Assembly: GCA_947383835.1 (NCBI GenBank)
Contig: CANDEV010000005.1
Location: 1-64,000, forward strand
Origin: an uncultured Clostridia bacterium
Lineage (GTDB): Bacteria > Bacillota > Clostridia > Oscillospirales > Ruminococcaceae
DNA length: 64,000 nt
Reading direction: 5' to 3'
This document shows positions 44,188 through 53,989 of this stretch, one piece after another; the first letter of the stretch is position 1, and every line of letters begins with the position of its first letter. The notes under the pieces were generated by a model that searched no databases, was not told the origin of the DNA, and was given only the letters and a program-made list of their open reading frames with translations. The position numbers and the translations under genes were made by a program.

Positions 44188-45507
44188 TTGAACGATAAAA
44201 AAGTTACCGTAATAGGCGCAGGACTTGCAGGCTGCGAGGCGGCATGGCAGCTTGCGAAATCGGGTCTGTACGTGGAATTGTGGGAAATGAAGCCACAAAA
44301 ATTCACCCCCGCACACAAATACAACGGCTTTGCGGAGCTTGTCTGCTCCAATTCGCTGAAAGCCGCGAGGGTGAACTCGGCGGCGGGACTTCTCAAAGAG
44401 GAAATGCGGCGGCTCGGTTCGCTGACCGTCCCCTGCGCCGAGGAAACAGCCGTCCCGGCAGGCGGTGCGCTCGCCGTTGACAGGGAGAAATTTTCCGACC
44501 TTGTCACCGAAAAAATCATGTCAAATCCCCATATAAACGTAAGGCACGGAGAGGTGTCCCAAATTCCCGACGGAAACGTTATAATCGCTACAGGTCCACT
44601 TACAAGCGGCGGACTTGCCGCGGACATTGAACGTCTCTGCGGAGGATATTTAAGCTTTCACGATGCGGCGGCTCCCATAGTTACCTACGAGTCTCTTGAC
44701 AAGGACAGGATTTTCTTTGCGGCACGCTACGGCAGGGGGGACGATGATTACATCAACTGCCCCTTTACGAAAGATGAGTACACAGCCTTTTGGCAGGAAC
44801 TGAAAAACGCCGAGTCCGCGCCGCTGCACGATTTCGACAAGCCGAAAGGCAAGGACGATTTCACGGTCTACGAGGGCTGTATGCCAATAGAAGTTCTTGC
44901 AAAGCGTGGGGAGGAAACCATGCGCTACGGGGCAATGAAGCCTGTGGGACTTTCCGACCCAGTCACGGGGAAACGCCCCTACGCAGTGGTGCAGCTCCGC
45001 AAGGAGAACAGCGGGGGGACGCTCTATAACATTGTTGGATTTCAGACAAATCTGAAATTCGGCGAGCAGAAGCGTGTATTTTCAATGATACCGGGACTTG
45101 CAAATGCCGAATTTGTGCGGTACGGTGTTATGCACCGCAACTCGTTCATAAATTCCCCCAAGGTGCTGAACGGCGATTTTTCTCTGCGTACCCGTCCCGA
45201 CCTGTTTTTTGCGGGACAGATAACAGGTGTGGAGGGCTATATGGAGTCCGCCGCAAGCGGTATCATGGCAGGTCTGAACATGGCAAGACGGCTTAGCGGA
45301 CTTGAAACCTTAGTCCTGCCGAGGGAAACTATGATAGGCGGACTTGCAAGGTATATTTCCGACGAGACTGTGGAGAATTTCCAGCCTATGGGGGCGAATA
45401 TGGGGATACTGCCCGACCTTGGCGTTCGCATAAAGGACAAGCAGGAACGTTATCAAGCTGTTGCGGACAGGGCGTTAGCGGCGTTTGATAAGTACATAAC
45501 ACAATAA
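44188..45507 (+). CDS. trmFO: Folate-dependent tRNA m5U54 methyltransferase
   Basis: It forms m5U54 in tRNA with methylene-THF and FADH2. The N-terminal FAD-binding motif VIGAGLAGCEAAWQLAKSG (residues 6-24), the catalytic region LVCSNSLKAARVNSAAGLLK (Cys about 53) and the C-terminal FAQITGVEGYMESAASG-like segment (GQITGVEGYMESAASGIMAG) identify it. 439 residues. It begins with TTG at 44188, 7 nt after GGAG. It belongs to the dprA-topA-trmFO block. Confidence 0.95.
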   Translation: MNDKKVTVIGAGLAGCEAAWQLAKSGLYVELWEMKPQKFTPAHKYNGFAELVCSNSLKAARVNSAAGLLKEEMRRLGSLTVPCAEETAVPAGGALAVDREKFSDLVTEKIMSNPHINVRHGEVSQIPDGNVIIATGPLTSGGLAADIERLCGGYLSFHDAAAPIVTYESLDKDRIFFAARYGRGDDDYINCPFTKDEYTAFWQELKNAESAPLHDFDKPKGKDDFTVYEGCMPIEVLAKRGEETMRYGAMKPVGLSDPVTGKRPYAVVQLRKENSGGTLYNIVGFQTNLKFGEQKRVFSMIPGLANAEFVRYGVMHRNSFINSPKVLNGDFSLRTRPDLFFAGQITGVEGYMESAASGIMAGLNMARRLSGLETLVLPRETMIGGLARYISDETVENFQPMGANMGILPDLGVRIKDKQERYQAVADRALAAFDKYITQ

Positions 45508-45527
45508 ATTATAATTCGGAGGAAAAA

Positions 45528-46085
45528 ATGCAGCATTTTGGCACAAAAGCCTTTGAAACGCCAAGACTTATTTGCAGACCGTTCACGCAGGAGGATTGCG
45601 AGGATATGTTCAAAAACTGGGCGGCAAATCCACGCGTTCAATTCGAGTACGGCGAACCCGTTTACGATACCGTACAAAAGGTCGAAGTCCTTTTGGCGGA
45701 GTATATAGAAAAATATCAAAATCCCGATTTTTACCGCTGGGCAATTGTTGAAAAATCACGCATGGAAAATATAGGGCAGATAGCGTTCTGCAAAGTATAT
45801 TCAGATCGTCGGACTGCTGAAATAGAGTACTGTATAGGAGAACCCTTTTGGGGCAGCGGTTACGCAGGCGAGGCGCTGAACGGACTTATTGATTTCACAT
45901 TCGGGAACACGGAATTTCTAAAGCTTGAAGCCTATCACAGAAGCGAAAACATAAGGTCGGGAAGAGTTCTTGAAAAATCAAAAATGCACATCACCAACAC
46001 GGTCGAGCGTTTTGTAAGAGAAAATATTTCACCGCACAACGAAGTGTGCTATTGCATTGAAAAGGACGGCTATACTGCTTTTTAA
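45528..46085 (+). CDS. GNAT-family acetyltransferase, RimJ/RimL type
   Basis: A 185-residue protein opening with ETPRLICRPFTQEDCEDMFKNW, as in RimL-like enzymes, with IEYCIGEPFWGSGYAGEAL at the acetyl-CoA site (about residues 103-121) and SENIRSGRVLEKSKM at the C-terminus. GGAGGAA precedes the ATG. The target could be a protein N-terminus or a small molecule. Confidence 0.83.
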   Translation: MQHFGTKAFETPRLICRPFTQEDCEDMFKNWAANPRVQFEYGEPVYDTVQKVEVLLAEYIEKYQNPDFYRWAIVEKSRMENIGQIAFCKVYSDRRTAEIEYCIGEPFWGSGYAGEALNGLIDFTFGNTEFLKLEAYHRSENIRSGRVLEKSKMHITNTVERFVRENISPHNEVCYCIEKDGYTAF

Positions 46086-46100
46086 ATTTGGAGGAATACA

Positions 46101-46667
46101 ATGGAAATTTCAAATAGATGTAACTGGGTAAACATGAAAAATCCTCTGTACATAGATTACCACGACACTGAATGGGGAGTCCCCTGCCATGACGAGCATA
46201 TGCTGTATGAGCTTCTGCTTCTGGAGTGCTTTCAGGCGGGACTTTCATGGGAGTGCATACTGAACAAGCGGCAGGGCTTCAGAAAAGCGTTTGATAATTT
46301 CGATATTGACAAGGTTGTCCTGTATGATGACAAAAAGCAGGAGGAACTGCTTGCCGATACGTCTATCATCCGAAATAAACTAAAGGTAAAGGCGAGTATT
46401 GCGAACAGCGTTGTTTTTAAGCAGATACAGCGGGAATTCGGATCGTTCGACAGCTACATATGGGGATTTTCGGGCGGCAAAACCGTTATGGAAGATTATT
46501 CGATCAGGACTACCTCGCCGCTGTCCGACATGATCTCAAAAGACCTTAAAAAAAGAGGAATGAAATTTGTCGGCTCGACAATAATATATTCATATTTGCA
46601 GGCGATAGGCGTTATTAACGGTCACGGAAAGGAATGTGCCCGATGCGGAAAGAATTTAAAAAATTAA
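46101..46667 (+). CDS. tag: 3-methyladenine DNA glycosylase I
   Basis: A helix-hairpin-helix glycosylase excising 3-methyladenine. The start CNWVNMKNPLYIDYHDTEWG, ECFQAGLSWECILNKRQGFRKAF and the C-terminal zinc ligands (H and C in INGHGKECARC) are diagnostic. 188 residues is standard. GGAGGAA precedes the ATG. With the AAG-type enzyme at 29310 the genome has two alkylation glycosylases. Confidence 0.95.
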   Translation: MEISNRCNWVNMKNPLYIDYHDTEWGVPCHDEHMLYELLLLECFQAGLSWECILNKRQGFRKAFDNFDIDKVVLYDDKKQEELLADTSIIRNKLKVKASIANSVVFKQIQREFGSFDSYIWGFSGGKTVMEDYSIRTTSPLSDMISKDLKKRGMKFVGSTIIYSYLQAIGVINGHGKECARCGKNLKN

Positions 46668-46683
46668 GGAGGAACACGTTCCA

Positions 46684-47208
46684 TTGAGAAAAGCCGTACT
46701 TTTTATTGCAATGAGCCTTGACGGATATATTGCCGACGAGCGGGGCGGCGTGGAATGGCTTGACGGACATGATCCCGATACGGAAAATATCGACGCATAC
46801 TCCGAATTTGTACAGAACGCCGATACAGTCATAATGGGGTGGAACACCTATCATCAGATAGTGACAGAGTTATCCCCCTTGGAGTGGGTATACGGCAATT
46901 TGACAAGCTATGTTATCACCCACCGAAAGCTGCCGCCAAAAGACAATATATTTTTTACGGACAAAGACCCTGCCGAGCTTATAACGGAGTTGAAAAGCCG
47001 TGACGGAAAAAATATCTGGATATGCGGAGGAGCAAGTCTTGTCGGTCAGCTTGCAGACCTTATAGACGAGTACCAAATTTCGGTAATACCTACGATATTG
47101 GGCAAGGGTAAACGGCTTTTTGATACGGTGCAGGACGAGGTAAAGCTAAAGTTGCTTTCCACGCGGAATTATAAAGGAATAGTAGAGTTGGTTTACTCAC
47201 GCAGATAA
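46684..47208 (+). CDS. Dihydrofolate reductase-like (RibD C-terminal family) protein
   Basis: A 174-residue NADPH-binding fold related to RibD C-terminal/DHFR proteins: MSLDGYIADERGGVEWLDG near the N-terminus, VIMGWNTYHQI (about 48-58), IWICGGASLVGQL (about 110-122), and ISVIPTILGKGKRLF. It starts with TTG at 46684, 11 nt after AAGGAGG. The actual substrate of these small proteins is usually unknown. Confidence 0.85.
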   Translation: MRKAVLFIAMSLDGYIADERGGVEWLDGHDPDTENIDAYSEFVQNADTVIMGWNTYHQIVTELSPLEWVYGNLTSYVITHRKLPPKDNIFFTDKDPAELITELKSRDGKNIWICGGASLVGQLADLIDEYQISVIPTILGKGKRLFDTVQDEVKLKLLSTRNYKGIVELVYSRR

Positions 47209-47238
47209 ATATAAATCCAAAGAAAGGAAGATAAAACC

Positions 47239-48255
47239 ATGAAAATCATAGTTGACGCATTCGGCGGGGACAATGCCCCTTTGGAAGTCCTGAAAGGCGC
47301 AGCGGAGGCTGTACAAAAGCTTGACGTTGAGGTCGTCCTCACGGGAAACGAAAAAATTATCAAGGAAACTGCCGAGAAAAACGGAATATCTCTCGATAAA
47401 ATATCAATAATACATACCGAATCGGTTATTGACATTCATGAAGAACCCACCGCTGTCATCAAGGAAAAATCCGACTGCTCCATGGCTGTGGGACTTAAAG
47501 CTCTCGCCGAGGGCAAGGGGGACGCTTTCGTTTCCGCAGGCAGCACAGGTGCGCTTGTGGTTGGCGCGACCTTTATCGCAAAGCGTATAAAGGGCGTTAA
47601 ACGCGCGGCTCTTGCGCCTATAATGCCTATCGCAAAAGGCTATATGATCTTGGTGGACGGCGGCGCAAACGTTGACTGCCGACCGGAAATGCTGGTGCAG
47701 TTCGGCATTATGGGAAGCTGCTACATGAGCAAGGTCATGGACGTAAAGTCCCCAAAGGTGGGACTTGTAAACGTGGGTTCGGAGGATACCAAGGGCAGAG
47801 AACTGGAGCTTGAAGCATATAAGCAGTTCAAAACCGCTCCCGTAAGCTTTTACGGAAATCTTGAAGCGAGGGAGATACCTTTCGGAGCCTGCGACGTGGT
47901 GGTCTCCGACGGCTTTACGGGGAACGTCCTGCTGAAGCTTTACGAGGGCATGGGTTCGTATTTCAGCCACACCCTTAAAGATATGCTTATGGGAAGCTTC
48001 GGCGGAAAAATTGCCGCTCTTATGATAATGAAAAAGATCAAGGCTTTCAAGAAAAAAATGGACTATACCGAAGTGGGCGGAGCGGTGCTTTTAGGAATTT
48101 CCAAGCCAGTTATAAAGGCGCACGGTTCGTCCAACGGGACTGCATTCTACAATGCTATCCGTCAGGCGAAAAACTGCGTTGAGGGCAAGGTAATTGAGGA
48201 AATAACAAGCTCACTGATGTCTCTCGAAAAAAAGAGCGAGGCTGAAGCAAAATAA
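47239..48255 (+). CDS. plsX: Phosphate acyltransferase PlsX
   Basis: It makes acyl-phosphate from acyl-ACP for phospholipid synthesis at the membrane. IIVDAFGGDNAPLEVLKGA, SAGSTGALVVGATFI, LVDGGANVDCRPEMLVQF and VSDGFTGNVLLKLYEG are hallmarks; 338 residues. AAAGGAAG precedes the ATG. In many Firmicutes acpP follows; here an intergenic repeat and then rnc follow. Confidence 0.95.
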   Translation: MKIIVDAFGGDNAPLEVLKGAAEAVQKLDVEVVLTGNEKIIKETAEKNGISLDKISIIHTESVIDIHEEPTAVIKEKSDCSMAVGLKALAEGKGDAFVSAGSTGALVVGATFIAKRIKGVKRAALAPIMPIAKGYMILVDGGANVDCRPEMLVQFGIMGSCYMSKVMDVKSPKVGLVNVGSEDTKGRELELEAYKQFKTAPVSFYGNLEAREIPFGACDVVVSDGFTGNVLLKLYEGMGSYFSHTLKDMLMGSFGGKIAALMIMKKIKAFKKKMDYTEVGGAVLLGISKPVIKAHGSSNGTAFYNAIRQAKNCVEGKVIEEITSSLMSLEKKSEAEAK

Positions 48256-48339
48256 AGCGGGGAAGCACCCGCAGGCAGAGTCACCCCCAATCATTAAAGT
48301 TATAAACTATTTCTTTGCAAAGCCCCCTCAAGGGGGCAG
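48256..48339 (-). repeat. Dispersed GC-rich intergenic repeat, copy 3 (inverted)
   Basis: Read on the minus strand it runs GCCCCCTTGAGGGGGC (48337-48322), then AT-rich sequence, then GGGGGTGACTCTGCCTGCGGG and GCTTCCCCGC. The order and spacing match the copies at 8594 and 12553. It occupies the spacer where acpP often lies. Confidence 0.7.
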
Positions 48340-48364
48340 GTAAGTTGTTTTGAGGAGTTTAAAA

Positions 48365-49051
48365 ATGGATTTTACAGAATTTGAAAAAAAGATCGGATAT
48401 ACATTTAAGAATAAGGAGCTTCTCCATGAAGCGCTGTCTCACTCGTCATATGCAAACGAGGCGAAAAACGGCAGACATTCAAACGAACGTCTTGAATTTT
48501 TGGGGGACAGCGTCCTTTCAATTGTTGTGTCAAGGCATTTGTTTACGCATTTCAAGCACCTGCCCGAGGGGGAGCTTACCAAAATACGCGCTTCTCTTGT
48601 TTGCGAAAAGGCGTTGTTCGAGTTCTCAAAAAAGATAGATTTAGGTCAGCATATCATTCTCGGTAAGGGCGAGGAAAACAGCGGCGGCAGGACGCGTCCT
48701 TCCATAGTTTCCGACGCTTTTGAAGCGGTTATCGCCGCGATATATCTTGACGGAGGAATTGAGGCTGCCGAAAAATATGTGCTGTCCTTTATCCCAAAGG
48801 ATCTGAACGCAAACAGCTCAAAGTCCCTCCACGACTACAAAACCACCTTGCAGGAAATTATCCAGCGCAACCCTGAGGAGCGGGTGGAGTACGTACTCGC
48901 CGACCAGCACGGTCCCGACCACAACAGAGTTTTTGTGGTTCAGGTCAGGCTGAACAGCAACGTTATCGGTACAGGCGAGGGGCACAGTAAAAAACAGGCT
49001 GAACAGGCTGCCGCAAAGGAAGCTCTGCGGCTCATGGGTTACAAAGAATAA
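48365..49051 (+). CDS. rnc: Ribonuclease III
   Basis: A double-strand-specific endoribonuclease. The catalytic signature NERLEFLGDSVLS (about residues 40-52) and the second acidic patch SDAFEAVIAAIYLDGG (about 115-130) are followed by a dsRBD (about 155-226) ending in GEGHSKKQAEQAAAKEAL. 228 residues from ATG 48365, which has GAGGAG upstream. Its stop overlaps the next start (TAATG). Confidence 0.96.
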   Translation: MDFTEFEKKIGYTFKNKELLHEALSHSSYANEAKNGRHSNERLEFLGDSVLSIVVSRHLFTHFKHLPEGELTKIRASLVCEKALFEFSKKIDLGQHIILGKGEENSGGRTRPSIVSDAFEAVIAAIYLDGGIEAAEKYVLSFIPKDLNANSSKSLHDYKTTLQEIIQRNPEERVEYVLADQHGPDHNRVFVVQVRLNSNVIGTGEGHSKKQAEQAAAKEALRLMGYKE

Positions 49052-50046
49052 TGGGTAAGCAAAGGCACAGCAATATTTCAATATTTATACCCCATATGGG
49101 GTGCCCAAATATGTGCTCATTCTGCAATCAGCGCACTATCAGCAATTCCTCAGCACCGTCTCCCCGAGAGGTTGGAGCAATGCTTGAAAAGGCCTGCGAA
49201 CAACTTCCCGAGGGCAGATCTGAAATAGCCTTTTTCGGCGGGAGCTTTACCGCGGTTGACAGGGAATACATGACTGACCTCTTGGAGCAGGCGTACCCTT
49301 ATATACAAAGCGGCAGGGTACGGGGAATAAGGTGCTCGACACGTCCCGACTGTATTGATAAGGACGTGCTGAAAGTCCTTAAAAATTACGGAGTTACAGC
49401 AATAGAATTGGGCGCGCAGTCAATGGACGATGAAGTCCTTGCCGCAAACAACAGGGGGCATTCCGTCGATGATGTGCTGACAGCTTCTGCGTTGATAAAG
49501 GAGCAAGGCTTTGAACTTGGTTTGCAGATGATGACGGGGCTATACCGTTCGTCTCCCGAAAAGGACATAGATACTGCTGAAAAAATCGCTGATATCCACC
49601 CCGATACCGTGAGGATATATCCTACTGTAATACTTAAAGGGACGCGTTTGGGAGAGCTTTTTGAAAGCGGAGAATACGTACCGTACGGCTTTGATATTGC
49701 CGCGGAAATATGTGCGGATATGCTTGAGATGTTTGAGCAAAAAAATATACGCGTAATAAAGCTTGGACTTCACGCCTCCGAGACGGTGGAGGAGGACATG
49801 ATCGGCGGATTTTACCACCCTGCGTTCCGAGAGATATGCGAGGGGATATTGTTTCGCAGAGAAATTGGAAAGCGGACGGAAACCGGGGGACTTTATACTG
49901 TACGGGTTTCACCAAACGCCGTAAGCAAGGCTGCGGGACAGAAAAAGTGTAACATAAAATATTTTGACCAAAAGGGAATAAGCATAAAAATATGTCCCGA
50001 CGGGACGCTGAAAAATCGTGAAATAATCGTAAAAAAGGACGAATAA
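49051..50046 (+). CDS. Elp3-like radical SAM protein
   Basis: A 331-residue radical SAM enzyme with the 4Fe-4S motif CPNMCSFC (Cys 18, 22, 25), FFGGSFTAVDREYM, IELGAQSMDDEVL and the PTVILKGTRL region, as in the Elp3/MiaB-like radical SAM family lacking the acetyltransferase domain. It often lies between rnc and smc in clostridia. The start overlaps the rnc stop. A tRNA-modification role is possible but not shown. Confidence 0.87.
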   Translation: MGKQRHSNISIFIPHMGCPNMCSFCNQRTISNSSAPSPREVGAMLEKACEQLPEGRSEIAFFGGSFTAVDREYMTDLLEQAYPYIQSGRVRGIRCSTRPDCIDKDVLKVLKNYGVTAIELGAQSMDDEVLAANNRGHSVDDVLTASALIKEQGFELGLQMMTGLYRSSPEKDIDTAEKIADIHPDTVRIYPTVILKGTRLGELFESGEYVPYGFDIAAEICADMLEMFEQKNIRVIKLGLHASETVEEDMIGGFYHPAFREICEGILFRREIGKRTETGGLYTVRVSPNAVSKAAGQKKCNIKYFDQKGISIKICPDGTLKNREIIVKKDE

Positions 50047-50047
50047 A

Positions 50048-53000
50048 ATGTATTTGGAATCACTTGAAATGCAGGGGTTCAAATCTTTCCCCGATAAAAT
50101 AAAGCTGGATTTTCATAAAGGTCTGACCGCCGTGGTCGGACCCAACGGCAGCGGAAAGTCGAATATCGGCGACGCCGTCCGTTGGGTGCTTGGCGAGCAG
50201 TCAACAAAAAATCTCCGCGGTTCAAAAATGGAGGACGTTATCTTTTCCGGCACGACCCAGCGAAAGGCTGTAGGCTTCGCACAGGTCACTCTCAATATTG
50301 TAAACAATCGGGGCATTTTGCAGATACCCTCCGACAGAGTTTCGGTAACGCGAAAGCTTTACCGCAGCGGCGAAAGCGAGTATATGATAAACGGCTCAAA
50401 CGTCCGCCTGAAGGACATCTACGAGCTTTTTATGGACACGGGTCTTGGACGTGACGGATACTCCATAATCGGTCAGGGACGCGTTGCCGAAATAGTATCC
50501 GCAAAGTCTGGAGAACGACGTGAAATTTTTGAAGAGGCGGCGGGAATTTCAAAATTCCGCTACAAAAAAGCCGAGGCGGAGAGGAGGCTTGCGGCGGCGC
50601 AGGAAAATATTTTAAGACTGCGGGACATACTTGGCGAGCTTGAAAGCCGGGTTGAGCCGCTTCGTATCCAGTCGGAAAAAGCGGCGCAGTTTATCGAGCT
50701 TTCGGAAAGGAAAAAGGAGCTTGACATAACCGTTTGGGTCAAGCAGCTTGACGACCTGAAAACAAGGCTTTCCGACCTGTCGGATAAAATACTTATAAAT
50801 ACCAACGAGTACGATGCGGTGGACGCAGATATTTCCCGTCTCGAAGCAGAGGAGGAGCAGCTCCGCAGCGATATGCAGGCTGCCGAGATACGCATTGAGG
50901 AAATGCGTGAAAAAATACTTGATTCCGAGCGTTCAAATACACAGCTCCATTCAGATATTGCGGTTTTTGAGAACGATATCTCCCACTGCAACGAGGCGAT
51001 AGCCGATATTGAAAATCAGCAGAAAACCGCCGCAAATTCGGGGGACGAAAACCGCCGTATCATTGAGGAAAAGCTTTCCCTCGTGAAAAAAGCGGAGGAG
51101 GATATTTCCGAAACCGAGAAAAAATATCTCGCTGCGGAGGAAGAGTTAAACTCCCTTATTTCCGAGCAGAACAGCTTCGACAGCAAGACCGGCGACATAA
51201 GCGGCAAGCTCAACGCGCTTTACGTAAACCGTTCAAAATTTGAGATAACCATATCCTCCGCAAGCTCCGTAAAAGCCGATCTGGAGGAGCAGCTCCGCAA
51301 ATGCGGCGAACAGGAGGAACAGCTCCGTGAATACTCCGAGGAACTGACGGCGGAAAAGAAAAACGCCGAGGACGGTACGTTGCTGCTGAATGAAAAAACA
51401 GGTGAGGCAAGCAACCGTATTTCGGGTCTTTCAAAGCTTTTTGAGGGACGTTCCGAAAGGCTTTCGCTCGCGAAAAAAGAGTACGAAGATTTAGGCTTTT
51501 CAATTCGCGACAAGGAGCAGCGGATACGTATGCTCACGGACTTGGAAAACAGCATGGAGGGCTTTGCACACTCTGTAAAGCAGGTTCTGAAAGCCTCCAA
51601 AACAGGGCAGCTGAGGGGCGTTTACGGCTCTGTTGCACAGCTTATAAACGTTGAGCAAAAGTACAGCCTTGCAATTGAGACCGCGTTGGGCGGCGCATTG
51701 CAGAATATTGTTGTGGATAACGAGGAAACAGCAAAGCGGGGCATACGTCTTTTGCAGGAAACCAAGGCGGGACGTGCAACATTTCTCCCTGTGACTTCGG
51801 TAAAGGGCAACCGCATTGCCGAAAGAGGTCTTGACGATTGCATCGGTTTTGTCGCTCTTGCTGTGGATATAGTTGGATTTGACAGTGCGCTTACGGGGGT
51901 TTTCACCTCCCTTTTGGGACGTATTGCCATTGCCGAGGATATCGACACAGCTACGGTAATTGCAAAAAAGTACGGCTATAAATTCAAGATAGTAACTCTC
52001 GACGGTCAGGTCATCAATGCCGGCGGTTCCTTTACGGGCGGCTCTGCGGCGAAAAGCGGCGGAGTGCTTACCAGAAAGAACGACATTGAAAAGCTTACAA
52101 ACGAGAAAAACAAGCTTGCGGAACGTCTTGCTGAGGTAAAGAAGAATGTTGACAAGCTTCAAGCGGAAGCGGATAAGCTTGGTTTTGACATTGAGGGCGC
52201 AAAGGACGAGCTGCGTATAATCGGCGAGGATAAGATACGTTTTGAGTCCGAAATAAAGCGTATTGCTTCACTTTTGGAGCAAACCCTGCAGCAGCTTGAC
52301 GTCACGCAGAAAAACGCAAAGCAGTTCACTGAAAAAATTTCGGAAAATGATAAAAATGTCAGCGCTGCGGCTGAAAGTCTGAAAAGCTGTGAAACAGAAA
52401 TTGCAGACCTTGAAAAGCTTGCCTCGGAAAATGAGGAGCAAAGCGCGTCTTTGAGGGAAAAGCGTGAAAGGCTTTCCGCCGAAATGTCGGATATGAAGCT
52501 TTACCAATTGGAACGCAGTAAGGATAAGGACGCGTTAAATTCCGAAATAAAGCAGCTTGAAGAGCAATTCTCCGCATTGGGGGACAACAGCCTGAAGCTT
52601 GCCGCCGACCTTGAGGAGCAGAGAAAAATAATTGCCGAAAAGCAAAAGCTTATCGAGGAGCGGAAAGCCGCGCTTGTAAGCTCTGCGGACGCTGCCGCCG
52701 AGATAAACGCGAAAATTTTGGAGGAGCAGAATGCTCACCGAAGCATGGAGCAGAAGTCCAATGAGGGACGTGTTAAGATCCGCGAATTAAGCGACGAAAA
52801 GGAAAAATACTCCCGTGAAATGACTCGTTTGGAGGGTCAGCGGGAATCTGTCCAAAACAATTATGACAACATAATTTCCGATATGCAGGAGCAGTACAGC
52901 CTGTACCTTTCGGAAGCGCAGGCGATAGCAAAGCCTGTTGAGGACTTGCTGACCGTGCAGAAAATGCTGAACGAGGTGAAGCAGAAAATACGCAGCTTGG

Positions 53001-53614
53001 GCAACGTAAACGTCGCCGCTATAGAGGAGTACAAGGAGGTCTCGGAGCGATACAATTTTATGAAGGAACAGCTTGACGACGTTGAGACCTCAAAGCGTGA
53101 GCTTGAACAGCTTATAGAAGAATTGACCGAAAATATGCGCCGTCAGTTCAGCGAAAGCTTCAACCAAATAAACGAAAATTTCAAGGAAATTTTTGTGGAG
53201 CTTTTCGGCGGCGGCAAGGCGGAGCTTACCCTCACCGACCCGGAGGACGTTTTGGAGTCGGGAATAGAAATAAATGTCGCCCCTCCGGGAAAGGTCATAA
53301 AAAATCTTTCTCTGCTTTCGGGCGGCGAGCAGGCATTTGTTGCTATTGCCATATATTTTGCGATACTTAAAATAAAGCCCGCGCCGTTCTGTATTCTGGA
53401 CGAGATCGAGGCTGCCCTCGACGACGTAAACGTAAGCAAGTACGCCCAGTACCTGCGGCATTTCACCGACACCACCCAGTTTATTCTTGTTACGCACCGC
53501 CGAGGCACAATGGACGAGGCGGACGTTATGTACGGCGTAACAATGCAGGAAAAGGGAATTTCCCGCGTTCTGCGGCTCGACCAGCCGCCTGCGGATATTG
53601 AAGCGGCTAATTAA
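50048..53614 (+). CDS. smc: Chromosome segregation protein SMC
   Basis: A 1188-residue condensin ATPase. N-terminal Walker A GPNGSGKSNIGDAVRWVLGE (about residues 32-51), a long coiled coil (about 170-505), the hinge (about 515-670, GVYGSVAQLINVEQKY through INAGGSFTGGSAAKSGG), a second coiled coil, then LLSGGEQAFVAIAIYFAIL and Walker B FCILDEIEAALDD. It folds chromosomal DNA with ScpAB, which is not here. ftsY, usually next, is also absent. Confidence 0.97.
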   Translation: MYLESLEMQGFKSFPDKIKLDFHKGLTAVVGPNGSGKSNIGDAVRWVLGEQSTKNLRGSKMEDVIFSGTTQRKAVGFAQVTLNIVNNRGILQIPSDRVSVTRKLYRSGESEYMINGSNVRLKDIYELFMDTGLGRDGYSIIGQGRVAEIVSAKSGERREIFEEAAGISKFRYKKAEAERRLAAAQENILRLRDILGELESRVEPLRIQSEKAAQFIELSERKKELDITVWVKQLDDLKTRLSDLSDKILINTNEYDAVDADISRLEAEEEQLRSDMQAAEIRIEEMREKILDSERSNTQLHSDIAVFENDISHCNEAIADIENQQKTAANSGDENRRIIEEKLSLVKKAEEDISETEKKYLAAEEELNSLISEQNSFDSKTGDISGKLNALYVNRSKFEITISSASSVKADLEEQLRKCGEQEEQLREYSEELTAEKKNAEDGTLLLNEKTGEASNRISGLSKLFEGRSERLSLAKKEYEDLGFSIRDKEQRIRMLTDLENSMEGFAHSVKQVLKASKTGQLRGVYGSVAQLINVEQKYSLAIETALGGALQNIVVDNEETAKRGIRLLQETKAGRATFLPVTSVKGNRIAERGLDDCIGFVALAVDIVGFDSALTGVFTSLLGRIAIAEDIDTATVIAKKYGYKFKIVTLDGQVINAGGSFTGGSAAKSGGVLTRKNDIEKLTNEKNKLAERLAEVKKNVDKLQAEADKLGFDIEGAKDELRIIGEDKIRFESEIKRIASLLEQTLQQLDVTQKNAKQFTEKISENDKNVSAAAESLKSCETEIADLEKLASENEEQSASLREKRERLSAEMSDMKLYQLERSKDKDALNSEIKQLEEQFSALGDNSLKLAADLEEQRKIIAEKQKLIEERKAALVSSADAAAEINAKILEEQNAHRSMEQKSNEGRVKIRELSDEKEKYSREMTRLEGQRESVQNNYDNIISDMQEQYSLYLSEAQAIAKPVEDLLTVQKMLNEVKQKIRSLGNVNVAAIEEYKEVSERYNFMKEQLDDVETSKRELEQLIEELTENMRRQFSESFNQINENFKEIFVELFGGGKAELTLTDPEDVLESGIEINVAPPGKVIKNLSLLSGGEQAFVAIAIYFAILKIKPAPFCILDEIEAALDDVNVSKYAQYLRHFTDTTQFILVTHRRGTMDEADVMYGVTMQEKGISRVLRLDQPPADIEAAN

Positions 53615-53677
53615 AATATAATTGGAGCTGCTGCATTCGCACAGCAGTTCCAAGAAATATTTTTGGGAGATGGGGAT

Positions 53678-53989
53678 ATGTTTGTTATCTTTTTTGGTGA
53701 AATAGTGTGCTTTATCATATTTTTGGCAAATATTTTTCTTATTATTTGCAACGGCGTAAATGACGATCTGTTATCGAAAGCTCTTTTCAGCGAATCTCTT
53801 CTTCTGGTACTTACGCCGGTATCCGTAATGTACTTGATTGATATACATAAAAGAAAAAAACTTTTAAATTATTTGAAAAATCATTCGGTAAAAGCTAAAT
53901 GCAGGATTTTGGATTTTTTTATTATCCGTATGCGGGATTCGGGAGAAACCAAAATAGTTTCTAACATTTGCCTAAAAGGTAAATGTTAG
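53678..53989 (+). CDS. Small membrane protein, probably truncated
   Basis: 103 residues with two hydrophobic segments (about 1-27 and 38-57), then a basic cytosolic part ending RMRDSGETK. The last 13 codons fall in a 23-bp-stem hairpin (53951-53999), so the C-terminus looks replaced by an insertion or rearrangement. GGGAGATGGGGAT precedes ATG 53678. I do not recognise the family. Confidence 0.5.
   Translation: MFVIFFGEIVCFIIFLANIFLIICNGVNDDLLSKALFSESLLLVLTPVSVMYLIDIHKRKKLLNYLKNHSVKAKCRILDFFIIRMRDSGETKIVSNICLKGKC

Noticed and set aside
51500..52162. 220-codon open frame on the minus strand over smc
   Set aside because: Antisense to the SMC hinge; no domain signature.
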